A stretch of DNA of 63,844 nt, taken from contig NZ_AOMB01000022.1 in NCBI RefSeq assembly GCF_000336675.1, forward strand, positions 72,306-136,149, read 5' to 3'. The notes under the pieces are model-generated. The model was not told the DNA's origin and did no database searches. It saw only the letters and a program-made list of their open reading frames with translations. The DNA is from Halococcus hamelinensis 100A6. Its GTDB lineage: Archaea > Halobacteriota > Halobacteria > Halobacteriales > Halococcaceae. The position numbers and the translations under genes were made by a program. Each line of letters opens with the position of its first letter. Position 1 is the stretch's first letter. This document shows, piece by piece, positions 58,932 to 63,844 of this stretch.

Positions 58932-59847
58932 GGGTCTCCGGATAGCTCGCCGGGACTTCGAAGCCGTACGCTTCGAGGTAGTCCCCGGTGGTCAGCGTCT
59001 CGAACACCGCCTTCGTCGTTGGGTTCACGTCTCGGACGGTCGACCCGTAGCCGATCAGGCCCCCCTTCGTCGTCTTGCCGCTCGGGGCGGTGTACGACAC
59101 GGTGGCGTACCAGTCGTCCTCGTACTTCGGGTTCCCGAGGTCGATCCGGTCGGGGAGGTCGATGTAGTCGTAGTCGCGCTCGACCGCCATGTTGCGGTAG
59201 GCGACCGCGGCGTCGACGTTCCCCGACTCGAACTGGGAGATCAATCCCGTCTCGGGGTAGATCTGGTCGCGTTCCGGGATCCGCTCCCTGAGGTCGTTCG
59301 CGTCGTCGTAGTACCGCGAGGCGAGTTCGAGGGTGAAGAGCGCGCGGTAGCCGAGCGGGTCCTGGGTGGGGTCGGTCCGCCCGAGGGTCACGTCCTCGTC
59401 GAGCAGGACGTCGTACCAGTTCTCCGGGCCGGCCTCCCCGAGGCGCTCGCCCGCCTCGGTGTTCGGGTTGTAGGCGATCACGACCGCGTTGCTCGCGAAC
59501 ACCGAGTACCACGAGGGGTGGAGCGGCCCATCGAACAGCGCGGTGTCGGCCAGCGCCACGATGTCGGGGTCGCGCTGGCCCTCGCTCACCAGCCGGGCGA
59601 CGGTCGAGGAGCCGTGGGATTCGACCCGGAGGTCGGTATCGACTGCCTCCGAGAGCCCCTTGCCGAAGGCGAGTTCGAGGCTCCCGGCCGAGAGAACCGA
59701 CACCGGCCCGGATCCCGACCCGTCCGTCGCGCCCGTCCCCCTCGACGCACTTCCGGACGCGCTCGAACAGCCGGCGAGCGCGACGCCGACCCCGGCCGCG
59801 CTCGCGAGAAACGCGCGACGCGACCTGCGTTGTTCCGGCATGGACAT
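58900..59847 (-). CDS. Molybdate/tungstate ABC transporter substrate-binding protein
   Basis: The 315-residue protein has a twin-arginine signal with lipobox (RRAFLASAAGVGVALAGCSS), so it is a Tat-exported lipoprotein. The periplasmic-binding fold starts SVLSAGSLELAFGK, followed by SHGSSTVARLVSEGQRDPDI and TLGRTDPTQDPLGYRAL, the anion-binding segments of WtpA/ModA. Oxyanion choice (molybdate or tungstate) is inferred from the family and the ModE-like neighbour. ATG 59847 or 59841 is possible. Confidence 0.9.
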   Translation of the reverse strand: MSMPEQRRSRRAFLASAAGVGVALAGCSSASGSASRGTGATDGSGSGPVSVLSAGSLELAFGKGLSEAVDTDLRVESHGSSTVARLVSEGQRDPDIVALADTALFDGPLHPSWYSVFASNAVVIAYNPNTEAGERLGEAGPENWYDVLLDEDVTLGRTDPTQDPLGYRALFTLELASRYYDDANDLRERIPERDQIYPETGLISQFESGNVDAAVAYRNMAVERDYDYIDLPDRIDLGNPKYEDDWYATVSYTAPSGKTTKGGLIGYGSTVRDVNPTTKAVFETLTTGDYLEAYGFEVPASYPETHGNPPSAFAE

Positions 59848-59904
59848 ATCGAAGTCGGGGAGATCGGTGATAAGGGTTTTGCTCGGGTCGGTCGAACCTC
59901 GCTC

Positions 59905-60612
59905 ATGACCAACCACGCCGGCTTCGACGCGCGGCTCCAGCGTTCGGGCGTGGCGTTCACCGCCCGGGACGCGGCGCTGCTCGAAGCCGTCGACGACCAG
60001 GCCTCGCTCAACGCCGCCGCGGCGGCGCTCGGGCGGTCGTACTCGCGCTCGCAGCGCCGGGTGGTCGAACTCGAGGACGCGTTCGGCTCGCTGGTCGAGC
60101 GCCAGCGCGGGGGCTCGGGCGGCGGCGGGAGCCGGCTCACCGACACCGCCCGCGACCTCCTCGCCGAGTTCGAGCGGCTCGAAGTCGAGTTCACCGGCGT
60201 CGCGGAGGCCGAGGAGACGGTTCTTCCGGGAACGGTCGTCGAGCGCGACGGCGAACTCGCCACGGTCGAGACGGCGGCGGGGCCCGTCCGCGCCATCGTG
60301 CCCGCGGACGCCGTCGCGGTCCGGGTCGTGATCCGCGCCGACGCCGTCACGCTCCATCCACCCGAGAGCCTCCCCGAGGACGACACCAGCGCCCGCAACC
60401 GGTTCGCGGGGCGCGTCACGGCGGTCGAACCGGGCGAAACCCTCGCGCGCGTCGTGCTCGACGTCGGTGCCGGGAGTCCGCTCGCCGTGCTCGTCACGAC
60501 GACCAGCGTCGACACCCTCGACCTCGCCCCGGGAACCGACGTCGTAGCCTCCTTCAAGGCCACCGCGACGCGGGCGTTCCCCGACAGTCACGCCGACACC
60601 GAAGACCCGTAG
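59905..60612 (+). CDS. ModE-like transcriptional regulator
   Basis: The 235-residue protein has an N-terminal LysR-type winged HTH (DQASLNAAAAALGRSYSRSQ and RRVVELEDAFGSLVERQRGG, about 29-68) and two TOBE/Mop-like repeats in the C-terminal half (LPGTVVERDGELATVETAAG; FAGRVTAVEPGETLARVVL). This is the ModE design, which senses molybdate or tungstate. It is divergent from the ABC operon, with 57 bp between the starts, so it likely regulates that operon. Confidence 0.87.
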   Translation: MTNHAGFDARLQRSGVAFTARDAALLEAVDDQASLNAAAAALGRSYSRSQRRVVELEDAFGSLVERQRGGSGGGGSRLTDTARDLLAEFERLEVEFTGVAEAEETVLPGTVVERDGELATVETAAGPVRAIVPADAVAVRVVIRADAVTLHPPESLPEDDTSARNRFAGRVTAVEPGETLARVVLDVGAGSPLAVLVTTTSVDTLDLAPGTDVVASFKATATRAFPDSHADTEDP

Positions 60613-60690
60613 GCTGGGTCCTCGTCGAACTCCCACCGGCGGGAGAACTCGTCAGAAGGGTAATGAGAACGGGGCCCGTACTCGAAGGGT

Positions 60691-62625
60691 ATGTCAGGAA
60701 CGATAACCGAGAAAATCATCGAAGCACACCTCGTCGAGGGCGAGACCGAACCCGGCGAGGAGATCGCCATCGAGATCGACCAGACGCTGACCCAGGACGC
60801 GACGGGAACGATGGTGATGCTCGAACTCGAATCGATGGCGGTCGACGAGGTCCGGACCGAGCTCTCGGCGCAGTACGTCGACCACAACCTGATCCAGGAG
60901 GACAACAAGAACCCCGACGACCACCTCTTCCTCAAGAGCGCGTGTCAGAAGTGGGGTGTGTGGTACTCGCCCGCCGGCAACGGGGTCTCCCATCCCGTCC
61001 ACCAGGAGCGCTTCGGGATCCCCGGCAAGACGCTGCTGGGGTCGGATTCGCACACCCCCGCGGCGGGCGCGATGGGGATGCTCGCCATCGGATCTGGGGG
61101 ATTGGACATCGCGATGGCGATGGCCGGCGAGCCCTATCACGTCGAGATGCCCGAGGTCTGGGGCGTCGAGCTGGAGGGGGAGCTCCCCGACTGGTGTAGC
61201 GCGAAGGACGTCATCCTCGAGATGCTCCGCCGCCACGACGTCGACGGCGGGGTCGGTCGCGTAATCGAGTACCACGGACCGGGCCTCGATTCCCTCACCG
61301 CGATGGACAGGCACGTGATCGCCAACATGGGCACCGAATTGGGTGCGACGTCAACCGTGTTCCCCGCCGACGAGGCCGTTCGAGACTTCCTCAGCCAACA
61401 GGAACGCGAGGAGGACTTCTCGGAGCTCCGTGCGGACGACGACGCGGAGTACCACGTCACCGAGCATATCGACCTCTCCGCGATCGAGCCCATGATCGCG
61501 AAACCGTCGAGCCCGGGCAACGTGGTGCCCGTCACCGAGGTCGCAGGTGAGGGGCTCTATCAGGGCTACATCGGGTCGAGTGCGAATCCCGGTCTCCGCG
61601 ATTTCGCCGTCCCGGCGATGATCGCCGAGAACCACCGGGTCCCGCCCGAGGTGAGCTTCGACGTCAATCCCACCTCGCGCCAGATGCTCCAGAACCTCAC
61701 TGCCGAGGGCTACCTCACGATGCTCTACGCGAGCGGCGCGCGGGTCCACCAGGCGGGCTGCAACGGGTGTATCGGGATGGGACAGGCCCCCGCGAGCGGC
61801 CGCAACAGCCTCCGGACCGTCCCCCGGAACTTCCCCGGTCGAACGGGCACCCGCGAGGACAGCGTGTTCCTCTGTAGCCCCGAGACCGCGATCGCGAGCG
61901 CGCTCGCTGGCGAGATCACCGACCCGCGAACCCTCGAAGACACCCACGACATGAGCTACCCCGACTGGGAGGAACCCGAGGAGATCATCGTCGACGATTC
62001 GGCGCTGAGTCCTCCGCCCGAGAACCCCGGTGGCGACCTCGAGAAGGGGCCCAACGTGAAGTCGCTCCCCGAGTTCGAGACGGTTCCCGACGCCATCTCG
62101 GGGCCGGTGTTGATGAAGGTCGGCGACGACATCTCGACCGACGAGATCATGCCGGCGGGGTCGGAGGTGCTCCCCTACCGCTCGAACATCCCGAAGATCA
62201 GCGAGTGGGTCTTCGACCAGGTCGAACAAGAGTTCTACAAACGCGCGGAGGACGCGGGCGCGCCGTGGCTGGTCGTGGGCGGCTCGAACTACGGCCAGGG
62301 GAGTTCGCGCGAACACGCCGCGCTCGCGCCCTACCACCTCGGGATGCGCGCCGCGCTCGCGGTGAGCTACGCCCGCATCCACTGGCAGAACCTCGTGAAC
62401 TTCGGGATCGTCCCGCTCGAATTCGCGGACCGCGACGACTACGAGGCGATCGAACAGGGTGACGAACTCGAACTCCCCGACGTCCGCGAGGAGATGCGAG
62501 AAGGAACCGAGGTCACGGTGCGAAACACGACTCGGGACACCGAGTTCACGGCCGAGCACAGCCTGAGCCCGCGCCAGGTCGACGTCGTCCTGCAGGGCGG
62601 ACTCATCGAGGAGTACAAGAACTGA
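60691..62625 (+). CDS. acn: Aconitate hydratase
   Basis: The 644-residue protein interconverts citrate and isocitrate in the TCA cycle. It has GSDSHTPAAGAMGMLAIG, AGCNGCIGMGQAP with two cluster Cys, and the swivel domain with VGGSNYGQGSSREHAALAP. The canonical GSCTN, which supplies the third Fe-S Cys in mitochondrial aconitase, is replaced by GSSANPGLRD. This short aconitase type (about 640-660 residues) may use another residue there. ATG 60691 is clear. It is a single transcription unit with a hairpin after it. Confidence 0.9.
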   Translation: MSGTITEKIIEAHLVEGETEPGEEIAIEIDQTLTQDATGTMVMLELESMAVDEVRTELSAQYVDHNLIQEDNKNPDDHLFLKSACQKWGVWYSPAGNGVSHPVHQERFGIPGKTLLGSDSHTPAAGAMGMLAIGSGGLDIAMAMAGEPYHVEMPEVWGVELEGELPDWCSAKDVILEMLRRHDVDGGVGRVIEYHGPGLDSLTAMDRHVIANMGTELGATSTVFPADEAVRDFLSQQEREEDFSELRADDDAEYHVTEHIDLSAIEPMIAKPSSPGNVVPVTEVAGEGLYQGYIGSSANPGLRDFAVPAMIAENHRVPPEVSFDVNPTSRQMLQNLTAEGYLTMLYASGARVHQAGCNGCIGMGQAPASGRNSLRTVPRNFPGRTGTREDSVFLCSPETAIASALAGEITDPRTLEDTHDMSYPDWEEPEEIIVDDSALSPPPENPGGDLEKGPNVKSLPEFETVPDAISGPVLMKVGDDISTDEIMPAGSEVLPYRSNIPKISEWVFDQVEQEFYKRAEDAGAPWLVVGGSNYGQGSSREHAALAPYHLGMRAALAVSYARIHWQNLVNFGIVPLEFADRDDYEAIEQGDELELPDVREEMREGTEVTVRNTTRDTEFTAEHSLSPRQVDVVLQGGLIEEYKN

Positions 62626-62688
62626 GGGCCGGCGTCGGTGCGTCCGACCGCGCCGTCGCTGGCGACCGACCACGGCGAACCATCGCGG

Positions 62689-62720
62689 GTCGCGGTACAA
62701 AGCGCCCGTTGTACCGCGAC
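62689..62720. promoter_or_regulatory. Perfect 12-bp inverted repeat after aconitase
   Basis: GTCGCGGTACAA (62689-62700) and TTGTACCGCGAC (62709-62720) flank an 8-base loop. It lies 64 bp past the aconitase stop and 70 bp before the SCP2 gene. The stem would be very stable, but no T-run follows, so it could be a terminator, RNA-stability hairpin or operator. One arm shares TTGTACCGCGA with the dispersed elements at 35013-35023 and 10494-10504. Confidence 0.5.
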
Positions 62721-62758
62721 GAAGCGCCATCGTCTTGCCATCGCTACGATGGGATACA

Positions 62759-62779
62759 GTCGTCCGTCGCACGGACGAC
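62759..62779. promoter_or_regulatory. Perfect 9-bp palindrome before the SCP2 gene
   Basis: GTCGTCCGT and ACGGACGAC (62759-62767, 62771-62779) flank a 3-base centre. It ends 10 bp before ATG 62790, between a weak TATA-like GGGATACAG (62751-62759) and the start. It may be an operator or a hairpin blocking the start. Confidence 0.48.
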
Positions 62780-62789
62780 CCCCAAACCC

Positions 62790-63356
62790 ATGGTAGACCA
62801 GGAACTCGTCGACCGGATCGAAGACTCGCTCGAACAGGACCAGGACGCCCTCGAAGCGGACCTCCCCGGGATCCTCTCGGACGTGGAGGGCCGGACCGAC
62901 GACCTCGTTCGCGAACACCCCCAGGTGATGGCCGACATCCTCTCGCGGATGGAGGGGATGGACGTCGCCTCGTTCGTCACCGAGAACCCCGAGACCGCCG
63001 ACCAGTTCCAGGAGCTCCTCTGGTCGGGGATGCGGGTGATGGTCGAGCAGAACCCCGAGGTCAAAGACCAGATCACCGAGAACATCACGACCAACTTCGA
63101 GGCCGACGACTGCCCGATGGAGGGCCACCTCCGGGTCGACGAGGACGAGGAGACCATCACCGGCGGCGCGGGCCAGCTCGACGACGCCGACCTCACGATC
63201 ACCGGGCCGGCCGACGTGCTCGTGGGCCTCGTCACCGGCGACGTCGACCCGATGACGGGGTTCATGCGCGGGCAGTTCGAACTAGATGGGTCGATGGGGA
63301 CGGCGACCAAACTCGCCCCGATCCTGAACGGGCTGTCGAACCAACTGCCCGACTGA
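62790..63356 (+). CDS. SCP2 sterol-binding-domain protein
   Basis: The 188-residue acidic protein has a helical N-terminal half (about 1-85) and an SCP2-like C-terminal part: GHLRVDEDEETITGG, ADLTITGPADVLVGLVTGDVD (in part) and MRGQFELDGSMGTATKLAPI. SCP2 domains bind lipids or acyl chains. ATG 62790 is the start after the palindrome. Its lipid ligand is unknown; sterols are not expected in this archaeon, so isoprenoid or acyl lipids are more likely. Confidence 0.83.
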   Translation: MVDQELVDRIEDSLEQDQDALEADLPGILSDVEGRTDDLVREHPQVMADILSRMEGMDVASFVTENPETADQFQELLWSGMRVMVEQNPEVKDQITENITTNFEADDCPMEGHLRVDEDEETITGGAGQLDDADLTITGPADVLVGLVTGDVDPMTGFMRGQFELDGSMGTATKLAPILNGLSNQLPD

Positions 63357-63419
63357 CACACGGCGTTCCGCGCCCGCTCGACCCGAAGTACGGAAGTACG
63401 GCCCCGTCCGACCCCGCTC

Positions 63420-63815
63420 ATGAACGTCACCGCAGTCCCCGACATCCCCGAGGTCCGCGCGGGCGACGACCTCGCGGGGATGATCACCGAGCGTGTCGAC
63501 CTCCGGCCCGACGACATCGTCTGCGTCGCGAGCACGGTCGTCTCGAAGGCCGAGGGCCGGGCCTACGACCTCGACGACTTCCCGGCGGGTCCGCGGGCGA
63601 CCGAGATCGCGAACCGGCTCGGCGACCTCGCGGGCGAGGAGAAGGACCCCCGATTCGCCCAGGCCGTCCTCGAAGAGAGCACGGACCTCCTGATGGACGC
63701 GCCCTTCCTCCTGACCGAAACCCGGTTCGGCCACGTCTGCGTCAACGCCGGGATCGACCGCTCGAACGTCCCCGACAACGACATCCTCCTGCTTCCGAAG
63801 CGCCCGAGCGAGAGC
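63420..63815 (+). CDS. cofE: Coenzyme F420-0:L-glutamate ligase, truncated by contig end
   Basis: About 132 residues of genuine sequence remain of a protein of usually about 250. VVSKAEGR (about 41-48), LGDLAGEEKDPRFAQ and VCVNAGIDRSNVPDND are CofE signatures. CofE adds glutamates to F420-0. The frame stays open into the adapter bases from 63816 onward, so the residues after SESL are artefact. The gene is real but cut off by the end of the assembled contig. Confidence 0.9.
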
Positions 63816-63844
63816 CTGTCTCTTATACACATCTCTGAGCGGGC
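63816..63844 (+). other. Sequencing-library adapter at contig end
   Basis: The last 29 bases are not genomic. CTGTCTCTTATACACATCT (63816-63834) is the reverse complement of the 19-bp Tn5 mosaic end used in Nextera-type libraries. CTGAGCGGGC (63835-63844) matches the reverse complement of the end of the 454 primer B sequence attached in early versions of that kit. Any protein running into it has a false C-terminus. Confidence 0.95.

Noticed and set aside
63282..63830. A minus-strand frame starting in the last bases
   Set aside because: Its first residues are encoded by the adapter sequence, so it is an artefact, and it lies opposite cofE.

Overview
The window is a 63.8 kb piece of a haloarchaeal (class Halobacteria) chromosome. 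The evidence is the very high GC content with C/G-ending codons, strongly acidic proteins, and a set of archaeal or haloarchaea-typical genes: primase large subunit PriL, TFE, Rpa1 with its partner genes, NOG1, a Sec61-beta protein, Trm56, halocyanin, a Nuo complex without EFG, and several small haloarchaeal DUF proteins. Many starts lie about 27 bp from a TATA-like box, as expected for leaderless archaeal transcripts. The genus cannot be fixed from the sequence alone. Trehalose synthesis by OtsA/OtsB would suit a Halococcus-like organism, but that is only a suggestion. I see no rRNA, tRNA, CRISPR, IS element or prophage.

Layout. 1-8.7 kb holds an exported protein cut by the window edge, a GNAT acetyltransferase, a PIN-like protein with a 30-residue partner ORF, a SWIM zinc-finger protein, PriL, a pyruvoyl-dependent lipid decarboxylase, a flavoprotein oxidase, membrane proteins and small conserved proteins. 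8.7-13.5 kb holds a Usp protein, MscS and two MFS transporters; the second has a 22-codon leader ORF and a palindromic operator. 13.5-19.4 kb holds an aminotransferase with RibH, a TIGR03663/Agl23-type membrane protein, and PurK, a Nudix protein and PurE. 19.4-24.2 kb holds nuoA-B-CD-H-I, which stops abruptly after nuoI. An 83-bp diverged copy of the nuoI 3' end follows 193 bp later, with a dispersed non-coding element between the copies. 24.2-32.9 kb holds an HTH protein, halocyanin, OtsA-OtsB, thioredoxin, SecG, PdxT, a DUF151 nuclease, HisE, an ASCH protein, NOG1 and a beta-helix protein. 33-45.4 kb holds a ROK kinase, SDRs, OsmC, an MBL hydrolase, a lipoprotein-DUF2110-TFE group, Trm56 with a DsbA-like protein, an epimerase, a thiolase with its DUF35 partner, and a SOUL protein. 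45.4-57 kb holds Cdc48, an arylsulfotransferase-like protein and the genome-maintenance cluster rpa1-rpap1-rpe-helicase. 57-63.8 kb holds a molybdate/tungstate ABC transporter with a divergent ModE-like regulator, aconitase, an SCP2 protein and a truncated CofE.

How the genes fit together. The rpa1 cluster puts single-strand DNA binding, its partner protein, a phosphoesterase and an Lhr-type helicase in one transcription unit. The ABC genes plus regulator form an oxyanion uptake module. The thiolase, DUF35 protein and SDRs look like an acyl-CoA module. The nuo genes encode the connecting and ferredoxin-like parts of complex I, but the proton-pumping subunits J-N are not here.

Sequence quality. 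The last 29 bases (63816-63844) are library adapter, so CofE is cut by a contig end and its apparent C-terminus is artificial.
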